Of a stretch of 64,000 bases of DNA, positions 42,504-51,719 are shown one piece after another. The position numbers were made by a program, and so were the translations under genes. The DNA comes from Shewanella sp. GD04112. GTDB lineage: Bacteria; Pseudomonadota; Gammaproteobacteria; Enterobacterales; Shewanellaceae. The stretch lies in assembly GCF_029835735.1 (NCBI RefSeq), contig NZ_JAOEAL010000001.1, positions 2,170,001 to 2,234,000 of the forward strand. Reading direction: 5' to 3'. The number at the start of each line of letters is the position of its first letter. The stretch's first letter is position 1. The notes beneath the pieces are model-generated. The model saw only the letters and a program-made list of their open reading frames with translations, ran no database searches and had not been told where the DNA came from.

Positions 42504-44825
42504 TTAGCGTTGAAGGATGTTGATTTTGTTGCTGCTTGCTGGGGTTAAGATAACGGGAACCGATTTTGAGGTCGGGGTGTAGGAGTCCACGCCCACACTG
42601 TCGATGGCGACTAAGGGATTGGTCTCGGGGTAATAGGCGGCGATATTGCCCTTGGGGATCTCGTAATAAATCACCATAAAGTCATATACTTTGCGTAATT
42701 TTCCATCGTTAGTGAGCGATTGGATATCGACTAACTGGCCGTCGCTAAAGCCCTGCGCTTTGGCATCATCACTGTTCATAAACAGCACATTGCGCTTGCC
42801 CTTAATGCCACGGTATCTGTCATCCATGCCGTAGATGGTGGTGTTGTATTGATCGTGTGAACGCAGACTCTGCAGCAGTAACACTGGCAGTGTACTGGTC
42901 AGGGCCTGACTCGAACAATCGGCGATGATGGAGTCGGGTAAAGCACAGGCGTTAAATTCAGCCTTGTGGCTTTGGGTATGCCAGTCGAGCTGCGTAGCAT
43001 TATTGGTTAAATGGAATCCCGCTGGGACGTTAATTTTTTGATTGTAGTCTTCAAAACCTGCAATGGTTTGCTCAATCAAATCGCGGATCAGGTTGTAATC
43101 ATCCCTTAGGGCTAACCAGTCAATGGACTTGGCACTGGTTGCATTGATTGATGGTGGTTTCACAGCCAAGGTGGCATGTGCCATGCGCGCCACAATATCG
43201 ATTTCCGACAGGCAGAGTGGCGATACCGCATCGTTCATCCCAGTTGAGGCGTGCACCATGCTAAAGGTATCTTCGACGGTGATTTTTTGAATGCCGTGTT
43301 TTTGCTTATCGAGTTCGGTGCGGCCAAGGCAAGGTAAGATCAGCGCATCTTTGCCGACCTGTAAGTGACTACGATTGAGCTTAGTGCTGATTTGCACATT
43401 TAAGCGCGCTTTTCCCATGGCGCTATAGGTAAAAGCGCTGTCGGGCGCTGCGGCGGCGAGGTTTCCGCCGAGGCAGATAAGTACTTTGCTTTGCTCACAC
43501 TCTAAGGCCTTTAAGGCTTCAACCACGTTATGACCTGCAGCGCGGGGTAATTGGCAGCCCAAATACTGCTCTAAACGGTCAATAAATTCGGCTTTGGGTT
43601 TTTCGTTAATACCCATAGTGCGGTTACCCTGCACATTGCTGTGACCGCGCACAGGGCAAAGGCCTGCGCCAGCTTTGCCAATTTGGCCGCAGAGCAGATG
43701 CAGGTTGATGATTTCGCGGATGGTATCGACGGAATGTTTATGCTGAGTGATGCCCATGGCCCAGCAGCTGATCACCGTCTTGCTTTGGCTAAAGACTGTG
43801 GCGGCTTGAATAATATCGGCCTTGGATAAGCCCGATTGGGCTTCAATCTGTTGCCAGTCGGTATGACGGACACTCTGTTCATAGTCTGCGAAAAACGCAG
43901 TGTGGGTGGCGATAAACTCCCGGTCGATACACTTTGAGTTCGACTCAAGGATATGCTTTGCCATGCCGCGAATGGCCGCCATATCGCCGCCCAGCAGCGG
44001 CGTGAGGTATTGATGGCTAATGGTGGTCGCAGCGGGAGTTAATAACTCAGTTGGACTTTGTGGGCTGGCGAATCGCTCCAGCGCCACTTCTTTTAAGTTA
44101 TTGAAGGTGACAATTTTACAACCCTGTCTGGCGGCTTTACGTAGGGCATTCATCATCCGTGGATGGTTGGTGCCGGGATTTTGTCCGAAGACAAAAATCG
44201 CCTCGGCCGCATCGAAATCGTTTAATACGACTGTGCCTTTACCGACACCAATGGCTTGGTTGAGTGCCACACCGCTGGCCTCGTGGCACATATTCGAGCA
44301 ATCGGGGAAGTTATTGGTGCCATACAGTCGGCCAAACAATTGATAGAGATAGGATGCCTCGTTACTGGCGCGGCCCGAGGTGTAAAACTCCACCTGATTG
44401 GGATCGCTAAGGCCATTGAGCGTATCAGCAATCAGCTGAAAGGCATCATCCCAGCTGATGGGCTCATAGTGATCGGTCGCGGCGTTATAACGCATAGGTT
44501 CGGCTAAGCGGCCCTGATATTCGAGCCAATAGTCGGTCTGCTTAGCTAACTGGCGCACCGAATACTCGGCGAAAAAGTCGCGGTCAACAATCTTGCCCGT
44601 CGATTCCCACGCCACGGCTTTGGCGCCATTTTCGCAAAACTGAAAGGCACCGGCCTTGTTATCGCCCCAGGCACAACCCGGGCAATCAAAGCCATCGGTT
44701 TGGTTTACCCTGAGCAGATTTTTGATATTTTGCTGGGTCTTTTGGCTCCGCAGCACATGCTTTAAGGTCGATTGCAGTGAGGGGAAGCCGCCGGCTTTGG
44801 TCGGTTTTTCAATATGAACAGGCAT
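42504..44825 (-). CDS. Molybdopterin oxidoreductase of the FdhF/YdeP family
   Basis: A 773-residue formate-dehydrogenase-alpha-like protein of the YdeP group. A single N-terminal Fe-S motif is CPGC...C (near DCPGCAWGDNKAGAFQFC). The molybdenum-ligand region reads DCSNMCHEASG, so the ligand is cysteine, not selenocysteine. GQNPGTNHPRMM and the C-terminal molybdopterin-binding domain (LLLQSLRSHDQYNTTIYG) are present. No TAT signal, so it is cytoplasmic. Substrate not established; YdeP has been tied to acid resistance in E. coli. It overlaps the 3' end of fdhD by 17 bases. Start at the ATG at 44825 with CGGAG upstream. Confidence 0.88.
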   Translation of the reverse strand: MPVHIEKPTKAGGFPSLQSTLKHVLRSQKTQQNIKNLLRVNQTDGFDCPGCAWGDNKAGAFQFCENGAKAVAWESTGKIVDRDFFAEYSVRQLAKQTDYWLEYQGRLAEPMRYNAATDHYEPISWDDAFQLIADTLNGLSDPNQVEFYTSGRASNEASYLYQLFGRLYGTNNFPDCSNMCHEASGVALNQAIGVGKGTVVLNDFDAAEAIFVFGQNPGTNHPRMMNALRKAARQGCKIVTFNNLKEVALERFASPQSPTELLTPAATTISHQYLTPLLGGDMAAIRGMAKHILESNSKCIDREFIATHTAFFADYEQSVRHTDWQQIEAQSGLSKADIIQAATVFSQSKTVISCWAMGITQHKHSVDTIREIINLHLLCGQIGKAGAGLCPVRGHSNVQGNRTMGINEKPKAEFIDRLEQYLGCQLPRAAGHNVVEALKALECEQSKVLICLGGNLAAAAPDSAFTYSAMGKARLNVQISTKLNRSHLQVGKDALILPCLGRTELDKQKHGIQKITVEDTFSMVHASTGMNDAVSPLCLSEIDIVARMAHATLAVKPPSINATSAKSIDWLALRDDYNLIRDLIEQTIAGFEDYNQKINVPAGFHLTNNATQLDWHTQSHKAEFNACALPDSIIADCSSQALTSTLPVLLLQSLRSHDQYNTTIYGMDDRYRGIKGKRNVLFMNSDDAKAQGFSDGQLVDIQSLTNDGKLRKVYDFMVIYYEIPKGNIAAYYPETNPLVAIDSVGVDSYTPTSKSVPVILTPASSNKINILQR

Positions 44826-45669
44826 AAAATTCTCCGCGATTGCATTGTAATGCAAGGCTTTCATCAAATATGGAGTAGTGGATTGGCGGATCAAACTTAG
44901 GAATATGGACAAGATTAAGCTGGTATTTCAGCGCCAGTTTCACCGCGAGCTGGCTCGGTGATGCGAGACTAATCAGATGGTTGGCACCATAACGCACCGC
45001 CTTTTGGATCAACTCGCTGCTGCAGCGACTGGTCATCAGCAGCGCCTTGGCACTGCGCTTTTGCCGCAGCAGCGCGCCAATGAGCTTATCTAACGCATTG
45101 TGACGACCGATATCTTCACGGCATTCAAGGATATTGCCAACCTCATCTAAGGCAAAAGCCGCATGGATAGCGCCGCTGCGCTGCGCCTTAAGCTGATGTG
45201 TATGTATTTGCTGTTTGAGGCTGTCGACTTGCTCAAGCACTAAGGGAGCGCATGCGGGTAATGGCGGTAAATCTGGTAGGGCATGACCTAGGGCTTCCAC
45301 ACCGCAGATCCCACAGCCAGTTGCGCCAACGAGCCGTCTTTTGCGTTGTTTAAGGGCGATGAAACAACGATTGGCTAAGGTGACATCGAGCATTACGCCG
45401 TCTTGGACGGGAGTGATATCAATCTCATGCACATCTTGGTCTTGGCTGATAATGCCTTCGGCGAATAAGAACCCAATCACAAAATCCTCAAAGTGGTCGG
45501 GCGTTATCATCATCACCGCATAGCTGATGCCATTGAGGTTGATGGCGGCAGCGACCTCTTCAACCAGATGCGAATAACGGGTGTTAGGCTGTTGAGCCGC
45601 GTTTGGGCTGTATTGAGATCCAGGGCAGAGCCTTGGATCATTCGCCGAATCGAGTGGGTGAGTTAGCAC
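44809..45669 (-). CDS. fdhD: Sulfurtransferase FdhD for formate dehydrogenase, GTG start
   Basis: A 286-residue protein that transfers sulphur from IscS to the Mo-bis-MGD cofactor before insertion into formate dehydrogenases. The mobile-loop cysteines are in TGCGICGVEAL. CREDIGRHNALDKLIG and MTSRCSSELIQKAVRYGA are family signatures. The only in-frame starts are TTG (45678) and GTG (45669); CAGG 9 bases ahead favours the GTG. An ATG at 45673 is out of frame. It is coupled to the YdeP-type gene, its likely client. Confidence 0.93.
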   Translation of the reverse strand: MLTHPLDSANDPRLCPGSQYSPNAAQQPNTRYSHLVEEVAAAINLNGISYAVMMITPDHFEDFVIGFLFAEGIISQDQDVHEIDITPVQDGVMLDVTLANRCFIALKQRKRRLVGATGCGICGVEALGHALPDLPPLPACAPLVLEQVDSLKQQIHTHQLKAQRSGAIHAAFALDEVGNILECREDIGRHNALDKLIGALLRQKRSAKALLMTSRCSSELIQKAVRYGANHLISLASPSQLAVKLALKYQLNLVHIPKFDPPIHYSIFDESLALQCNRGEFYACSY

Positions 45670-45840
45670 GCATTTCAACCTGAAATTAGATATTGATCAC
45701 ATTCTAGGGAGGGTTTACGCGCTAGGCCAATCAAACTATTTTATGGATTGATAGAAGATTTCTATTAAACTATGGATACCAATAGGGTTTGATTTTTCAG
45801 ATTTGTCTAAAGCACTGTATCTAACTATGTCGAAAACACT

Positions 45841-46719
45841 ATGAATATTCGCCACCTGCATTACTTCCAACAACTCGCGCAATTACAGCATTTTGCCAAA
45901 GCGGCGAACGCCTGCCATGTGACGCAACCGACACTCTCTGCGGGGATAAGCGCCCTTGAAAAAAGCGTAGGCACAGAGCTTGTGGTGCGGGGGAGCCAGT
46001 TTGTGGCGCTCACTGATGCGGGACAGATCATGCTGCAATACGCCGAGAGAATGTTGCAGGAACAGGCAGCGTTAAAGCAGGAGTTGAGTTTGTTTCGTGG
46101 CCAGCTTACGGGTTCGTTACGGATTGGCATAGTGCCGCAATCGAGTATCGACATCATGCCGCTGATCAAGCTGTTTAATCAGGCTTATCCCAATATCAGC
46201 ATCAAGTTATCTGTAATGACCAATGGGCAATTGATTGAAAATCTTAGTTTGCATAAAACCGATATCGGACTTGGGTTTGACGAACAACTCACCGAGGCTA
46301 ATCGGCGCAGCTTCGTGTTTTATCCGCAGCGGGCCAATCAAATGGCGCTGTTGTCCTGTGATTCGGTTGATGACAGTGCAAGCAAATCCTTGTCTTTAGC
46401 GGACATAGGTACGCGTCCCTTAGTGCTGCTGAGTCAAAATATGCAGTTTAGAAAATACATAGATAATGCGATGGCGCAGGCGGGGATCGATTTTAATCTG
46501 GTGCTAGAAACCGACTCATTATTCCACTTAATCGGCGCGGTAAAGCATGGTTTAGGCAGTGCTATCGTCAGCCGCGGTATTGCCGAATCGGTGGCGCAAC
46601 TCTTTGGGATCCCGTATCAACTTTTGGACGGTGTCAGTTCAGGGCAAACGGTCTTTATGACCCGTATGCACAGCATTACGCCCGCAATGAAAGCCTTTAT
46701 GAACCAGCTTGAGTCTTAA
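45841..46719 (+). CDS. LysR-family regulator, divergent from fdhD
   Basis: A 292-residue LysR-type regulator with N-terminal HTH (residues 1-60, HFAKAANACHVTQPTLSAGISALEK) and a substrate-binding domain. It is divergent from fdhD across 171 bp containing repeated ATGGAT-like elements, so it probably controls the fdhD-ydeP pair. Its 3' end is only 4 bases from the convergent hypF stop. It resembles regulators of oxidative-stress or formate-related genes, but the effector is unknown. Confidence 0.9.
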   Translation: MNIRHLHYFQQLAQLQHFAKAANACHVTQPTLSAGISALEKSVGTELVVRGSQFVALTDAGQIMLQYAERMLQEQAALKQELSLFRGQLTGSLRIGIVPQSSIDIMPLIKLFNQAYPNISIKLSVMTNGQLIENLSLHKTDIGLGFDEQLTEANRRSFVFYPQRANQMALLSCDSVDDSASKSLSLADIGTRPLVLLSQNMQFRKYIDNAMAQAGIDFNLVLETDSLFHLIGAVKHGLGSAIVSRGIAESVAQLFGIPYQLLDGVSSGQTVFMTRMHSITPAMKAFMNQLES

Positions 46720-46723
46720 ACCA

Positions 46724-49231
46724 TCACTGGTTATTGCTCACATTTTGATGGATACCATACCAAAGCTGCCCGAGGGCGATACCGCCATCGTTGACGGGAA
46801 TATGTTTGTTAGGCAGCACGGTATTGCCCTGTTGGTGCAGTTTACTGAGGCAATATTCGAGCAAATATTGGTTTTGAAACACGCCGCCGCACAGCACTAC
46901 GGGCAGAGTTGGGTAGCGCGCGGCATAACCACAAACGGCATCCCCCACACAATGTAAAAAGGCGCGGGCTAACTGCGCTTGCCGATCGCGAGTGAGCGGC
47001 GCTTCGGTGATTAGCGTGATTATCTGCTTAAAGAGCTGGCTACTGCGCCAGATATGCGGTTCGTGTATCGAGCTATCACTGGGCATATCTGAGATTTCCA
47101 AGGGTAAGTCGAGCATCAGCGTCGGCAGTTGTTTGGCATCGGCCCGTCTTGCTGCTGCTTCAATTAACATACCCGCTTGACCTTCAAATTGAGTGGTGTC
47201 GATAAAGCCTAAGGCGCAGGCGAGGGCATCGAACAAGCGTCCCACCGATGAGCTATTAATCCCATGGCCGTTTTGCCAGATCCGATGCAGATTGCTTAAG
47301 GTGATGGGGCTTAAGGTTGTCAGAATCGGCAACTTAAGGGCTTGCACTTCCTCGAGACTCATCTGCTGAAACAGTAATGCCAGCAGCAAACGCACAGGTT
47401 GCTTAATTGCCTGTTCTCCACCGAGCAAGGGAATAGCCTCGAAATGGGCAATCCGCTCGGCGCCGTTAAGGGTGGTCAGTAAGACCTCTCCGCCCCAGAG
47501 GCTGCCATCGTTTCCAAGCCCTGTGCCATCGAAACTAAAGCCTAATACTGGATCTTGATATTGATTGATGGCCATCACGCTGAGCACATGGGCGTGGTGA
47601 TGCTGCACACTTAAGGTTTGGATTGGCTGCGTGTCTTGGCTTTGTGTATCAAGGCTGTGCTGTTGCTGCGTCTCTGCCCAGCGCGATGGTGCGTAGTCTG
47701 GGTGCTTATCGTGGACAATCAGCTCGGGGCTGAAATGATACAGACGGGCGAAGGTCGCCAAGGTTCGCTCGAAGTACTGCTCGGCGCTGACACTAAAGAG
47801 ATCGCCAATATGCGGGCTTAAAAACACATTCGAGCCAAAACCTAAAGCAATGGCATTTTTTTGTTGGGCGCCCACGGCAAGAATGGAGTGACTCAGCGGT
47901 TTGGGTAACGGGAAGCTTAATGGCGCATATCCCCGCGCTAAACGCAGCACTTGCACCTGTGGCGCACAGCCGTTTGGCGGTTGGATAAGTTGCACCACGC
48001 TGTCATCACAGCCGTTGAGTATGGGGCGGTTGTGATCGACTATGGCATCCACCACATGGCCTAGTTGGCTGATAAGCTCATCACAATCGGTGATAATCGG
48101 TTCGCCAGAGACATTCGCACTGGTCGCGACCAGTGGGCCGTTAAATTGCCCGAGCAGTAAATGATGCAGCGGTGTGTAGGGCAAAAATATCCCGAGCTTT
48201 GGGATATTAGGCGCAATCTCAGGGCTCAGATTGTGTTTATCCTGCGCCTGCATTAGTACGATGGGCCGCTCCTGCGCGCTTAAGGTTTGCCACTCTGCCT
48301 GTGTACCCGTTACATAGCGTTTTGCCACTTCGATGCTCGGCATCATCACCGCTAGTGGCTTGGCTTTTCGTTGCTTGCGTTGCCTTAATTGATTGACCGC
48401 TAGGGTGTTGGTTGCATCGCACATTAAGTGGAAGCCACCTAAGCCCTTTATCGCAAGAATCTGCCCTTGGGCCAGTTTTTCGGCCGCCGCCGACAATACT
48501 GCTAGGCTGTTATCTTGCAAAGCGGACAAGGAATTAGGTGCAAGTAACTCGCCTTGAGGTGATTTTAAACTCAATTGAGGACCACACTTAGGGCAACTCA
48601 CAGGCTGGGCGTGGTATCTACGATTTAGCGGATCTTGATAAGCCTTGGCGCAGTCGGGGCACATGGCGAAATCCGCCATGGCGGTATGATGGCGATCGTA
48701 GGGTAAGGCGTTGATAATGGTGTATCTTGGGCCGCAGTTAGTGCAATTGGTAAAGGCATAGCCAAAGTGGCGGTCCTGCGGGTTATGCATATCGCTTAAG
48801 CAATCCTGACAGGTACTCTTGTCGGCCGATACGGCAACCAGCGCTGCAAAGTTATGCTCACCAGATTCATCACTTTGGCTATCACTTTGAATAATATCGA
48901 AGCTAGTCTCTTCAAGCTTTACCGCTAACGGACTCTGGGTAATCTGGTCGATGCGCGCCAGCGGCGGCGGATTGGTGGTTAACTCACGCACAAAGTTATC
49001 TAAGTTTGCGGTGGGGCCTTGCAGCTCAATCATCACGCCATTGGCATTATTTAGCACAGTGCCAGTTAATTTAAGCTCACTCGCCCAGCGGTAAACAAAG
49101 GGGCGAAAGCCCACACCTTGCACAATGCCCGTGATATGCAGCTGGCGGCGCTCGAGTTGCTCGGTTTGATTGGCGGGTGAGGTGGCTTTTTTCAATCTCG
49201 GTATTCTTCGCTTATCTGGCTGCATCTGCAT
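46724..49231 (-). CDS. hypF: Carbamoyltransferase HypF
   Basis: An 835-residue full-length HypF that makes carbamoyl-adenylate from carbamoyl phosphate and passes the group to HypE. Domains in order: acylphosphatase (HITGIVQGVGFRPFVYR), two zinc fingers (CQDC-x18-CTNCG and CPDC-x18-CPKCG), a YrdC-like domain, and a Kae1-like domain with VQHHHAH and the C-terminal VVLCGGVFQN. All key motifs are intact. It lies at the end of the hya operon, after the diverged paralogue. Start uncertain between two nearby ATGs (49231, 49225). Confidence 0.97.
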   Translation of the reverse strand: MQMQPDKRRIPRLKKATSPANQTEQLERRQLHITGIVQGVGFRPFVYRWASELKLTGTVLNNANGVMIELQGPTANLDNFVRELTTNPPPLARIDQITQSPLAVKLEETSFDIIQSDSQSDESGEHNFAALVAVSADKSTCQDCLSDMHNPQDRHFGYAFTNCTNCGPRYTIINALPYDRHHTAMADFAMCPDCAKAYQDPLNRRYHAQPVSCPKCGPQLSLKSPQGELLAPNSLSALQDNSLAVLSAAAEKLAQGQILAIKGLGGFHLMCDATNTLAVNQLRQRKQRKAKPLAVMMPSIEVAKRYVTGTQAEWQTLSAQERPIVLMQAQDKHNLSPEIAPNIPKLGIFLPYTPLHHLLLGQFNGPLVATSANVSGEPIITDCDELISQLGHVVDAIVDHNRPILNGCDDSVVQLIQPPNGCAPQVQVLRLARGYAPLSFPLPKPLSHSILAVGAQQKNAIALGFGSNVFLSPHIGDLFSVSAEQYFERTLATFARLYHFSPELIVHDKHPDYAPSRWAETQQQHSLDTQSQDTQPIQTLSVQHHHAHVLSVMAINQYQDPVLGFSFDGTGLGNDGSLWGGEVLLTTLNGAERIAHFEAIPLLGGEQAIKQPVRLLLALLFQQMSLEEVQALKLPILTTLSPITLSNLHRIWQNGHGINSSSVGRLFDALACALGFIDTTQFEGQAGMLIEAAARRADAKQLPTLMLDLPLEISDMPSDSSIHEPHIWRSSQLFKQIITLITEAPLTRDRQAQLARAFLHCVGDAVCGYAARYPTLPVVLCGGVFQNQYLLEYCLSKLHQQGNTVLPNKHIPVNDGGIALGQLWYGIHQNVSNNQ

Positions 49232-49302
49232 GGAAGATAAAACATTTTATCTTCCATGCGTTAGCGCTATCTGAATGTAAGGTTAGCGGTGAGCGGGTGT
49301 TG

Positions 49303-51153
49303 TTAAAGGCTATTTAACTGCCGCTGCTTCACATAGAGCGCGCCTACGGCCAGGTTGTCGCCCTCTAAATCCAGACTGCGATTGACCAATAGCGGGAAGT
49401 TTTTCCCGAGTCGTAGGCTAATACGCTTGCAGAGGGTTTCATTGGCTAACTCATTGCCCGCTAACGCAATGTTGTGTACACCGATATTTAAGTCAATGTG
49501 TTCCAGCCAATTCGCGAGGTAGTCGGCGAGGGAGTCCTGCATTGCAAAGGCCAGTTGACTCGGATCGCTGTGCCCTGCAACGCGAAAACTCAGCAGAGTG
49601 CCTAGGGTTTTACACCAATTCAGGCTGCGGTGGGCCTCGCCTTTGGTGAGGGGATAATCGATGCGCGGCGCATTCGCACCATGGTAACGCATGGCGGCGG
49701 CGAGCAGTGCATCGCTCAAATAGGCTTGCGATTGGGTTTCTTCCTGTGGATTAAGGCCAATCAATACCGCAGCAATCGCCCACAGACTCTGAAGATTATC
49801 ACGTCTGCCGTTAAGTTTTAAGCTCAGCAACTTTAAGTAATCTTCTGGAAACAAGCTCTTAAATTTTTGCGCGACGGCTTTTTGTGGACTGCTGTCAAGG
49901 CAATGGAAAATCTCGTAACCATTGTCCGGTAGTTCGGGCAGGGCGAAAAACAGTGAGGTGTCTCCCTTATTGTCGCAGGTAACGATTTGCCCAGTGTGGT
50001 GATGGCTTAAGTAAATCACCGCCGCATTTTTAGCCTGCTTATGGGTCGTAAATTTACCATTAAGCAGCGCTGCAAACAGGGCTGCATCCGCTATGGTATG
50101 GTCTTCCTCACTCGCGGCATATTCAGCTGTCTCGGCCTCACTTGGTATGGCCTGCACAGTCAATAAACCTTGGTGTGAACGGGTTTTCTTATTGGCTTGC
50201 CATTTGGCCTTAAAGCCTAAAAAGTGGATGTCTTCCCGCAGAGGCTCCGGCGCACTGAATTGCTTAATGGTCTGCGTCGCTGCGTTTTCGGCTGTGTGGC
50301 TGCCTAACTGAGCCCAAGCGCCATCGACCCAGGCGAGCGCTGGCCTCTGGTGCGCCCCCTCAAGATACACCCAATCGATACCTTTTTGCCGCAGGATTTC
50401 ACTCAGCACTAACACCACTCGGCTGTAACCAAAGCAGATATCGTAGAGTGGTGCGGGCAGCTTTTGATTATCTTGGGTTGGTCTGACACTAATCAGCGGT
50501 TTTTCGATACTGGATAGGGCGAGGACTTGATTATCCTTCAGGCAAAAATGCGCGTTGAGGGTATTGGGATTACAAATAAGCAGTTGCGGTCTGGACGCTG
50601 TTGTATGGGCAAAGGGCGTTAGGCTTAATTGCACGCCTTCGCTGGCTAAATCTAGTGAGCCTTGGCTGATAAGCTGCGCGGCCATCGCCTTGAGATCGGA
50701 CAGCGTTAACGCCTTTTGGGCGCTGGTTAAGCGCTTTTCACCGTGGCAGCAAGTGCAGGCTAAATCGAGCTGACCAAATTGCGCCGCCTGATTATCACCA
50801 AATCTGGGATAACACTGCTGGCAAAAAGCCGCGACCGATTGCACGTTAAGCGCACCCTCAGTGGATGGGACGGTCAATAATGTCCGTTGTCCCTGCGGCG
50901 CCTCAATCGCATGAATGCCTGAGTCGACCAGCCAGACTGAAATTAAAAAGTCGGCGGCGATCGCCTCGGCTAATTGTTCTAGCTGCGCTTGTTCGCCTTG
51001 GGCCTCAATAAAATAAGTGTGCGAACCAAAATCCTGCTGACTGTCGCAGCCGATGCTGATATTGAGTGCATCGTAATTTAGGTATTGATTACATAAATGC
51101 GCATACAAAGGCACCTGACGCGAGCAGGTAAACTCAAATCTGATGTGTTTCAT
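49303..51153 (-). CDS. Diverged HypF paralogue lacking catalytic motifs
   Basis: A 616-residue protein. The N-terminal 85 residues fit an acylphosphatase-like fold but lack the active-site GFRPFVYR. One zinc finger keeps exact HypF spacing (C111-x2-C114-x18-C133-x2-C136); the second finger is absent. A YrdC-like stretch follows, and a Kae1-like C-terminus ends in AGNELANETLCKRISLRLG...NLAVGALYV, parallel to HypF GGVFQNQYLLEYCLSKL...GIALGQLWYG. The HypF motif VQHHHAH is not found. It overlaps hyaD by 20 bases and precedes hypF, so it belongs to the hya operon. It probably has a scaffolding or accessory role in hydrogenase maturation, not carbamoyl transfer (inference). Confidence 0.75.
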   Translation of the reverse strand: MKHIRFEFTCSRQVPLYAHLCNQYLNYDALNISIGCDSQQDFGSHTYFIEAQGEQAQLEQLAEAIAADFLISVWLVDSGIHAIEAPQGQRTLLTVPSTEGALNVQSVAAFCQQCYPRFGDNQAAQFGQLDLACTCCHGEKRLTSAQKALTLSDLKAMAAQLISQGSLDLASEGVQLSLTPFAHTTASRPQLLICNPNTLNAHFCLKDNQVLALSSIEKPLISVRPTQDNQKLPAPLYDICFGYSRVVLVLSEILRQKGIDWVYLEGAHQRPALAWVDGAWAQLGSHTAENAATQTIKQFSAPEPLREDIHFLGFKAKWQANKKTRSHQGLLTVQAIPSEAETAEYAASEEDHTIADAALFAALLNGKFTTHKQAKNAAVIYLSHHHTGQIVTCDNKGDTSLFFALPELPDNGYEIFHCLDSSPQKAVAQKFKSLFPEDYLKLLSLKLNGRRDNLQSLWAIAAVLIGLNPQEETQSQAYLSDALLAAAMRYHGANAPRIDYPLTKGEAHRSLNWCKTLGTLLSFRVAGHSDPSQLAFAMQDSLADYLANWLEHIDLNIGVHNIALAGNELANETLCKRISLRLGKNFPLLVNRSLDLEGDNLAVGALYVKQRQLNSL

Positions 51154-51712
51154 CTTCTATATTTTCACCAGTAGTGACGCCACGTTTGTAAGAATTGGGG
51201 ATCAGCGAATCGATACTATGCTCGGCAATGCGTGTCGCGGTGAACCCGAGGGAGGCTAAGTGGGTTAACAGGGTTTGTTCCATCAAGGGGACGGCGGCGG
51301 CCACCTTAGTGGTCAGTCCCAGTGTCATCGGTTCTAACACGGTAGGGGTGACACCTAACACAAAGGTTTTGGGTCTGTCGCCTACCATTTCCATCATATT
51401 GAGGGTTTGTAGCATTTCGACTTCATGGGCGCTGCCTTGCCAGTCGATTTCCTGCGGGGCTTTATCAAAATCAAAGAAATACACTTCGCCAGCCTCGACG
51501 CCGTTGGCATTGACGGTATCGACTACGATCAAATAATCGTATTGGCAAATAATCGGAATGAGTCCCTGAGCCAAGGTGCCGCCATCGAGCATCTCCAGCT
51601 GGTGGGACTCGTGTGTGAACTGATAATTCTCAGCGATGTAATTGACAAAATGTACGCCGATGCCTTCATCGGCGTACAGGACATTGCCAATACCCAGTAG
51701 CAATATCTTCAT
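51134..51712 (-). CDS. hyaD: Hydrogenase maturation protease HyaD/HybD type
   Basis: A 192-residue endopeptidase that removes the C-terminal peptide of the large subunit HyaB after nickel insertion. The N-terminus ILLLGIGNVLYADEGIGVH carries the nickel-recognising Glu and the following residues; a second Asp is in EMLDGGTLAQGL and the His in GSAHEVEMLQTL. Start at the ATG at 51712 with AGGAGTCCA directly ahead. It begins 8 bases after hyaC and overlaps the HypF paralogue. Confidence 0.96.
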   Translation of the reverse strand: MKILLLGIGNVLYADEGIGVHFVNYIAENYQFTHESHQLEMLDGGTLAQGLIPIICQYDYLIVVDTVNANGVEAGEVYFFDFDKAPQEIDWQGSAHEVEMLQTLNMMEMVGDRPKTFVLGVTPTVLEPMTLGLTTKVAAAVPLMEQTLLTHLASLGFTATRIAEHSIDSLIPNSYKRGVTTGENIEDETHQI

Positions 51713-51719
51713 TGGACTC

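Noticed and set aside
45741..45800. Repeated ATGGAT elements between fdhD and the LysR gene as a regulator box
   Set aside because: Arms are imperfect and spacing irregular, so I mention them only in the LysR entry.
46700..46730. A terminator between the convergent LysR gene and hypF
   Set aside because: Only 4 bases separate the two stops, and no stem with a T run was found there.
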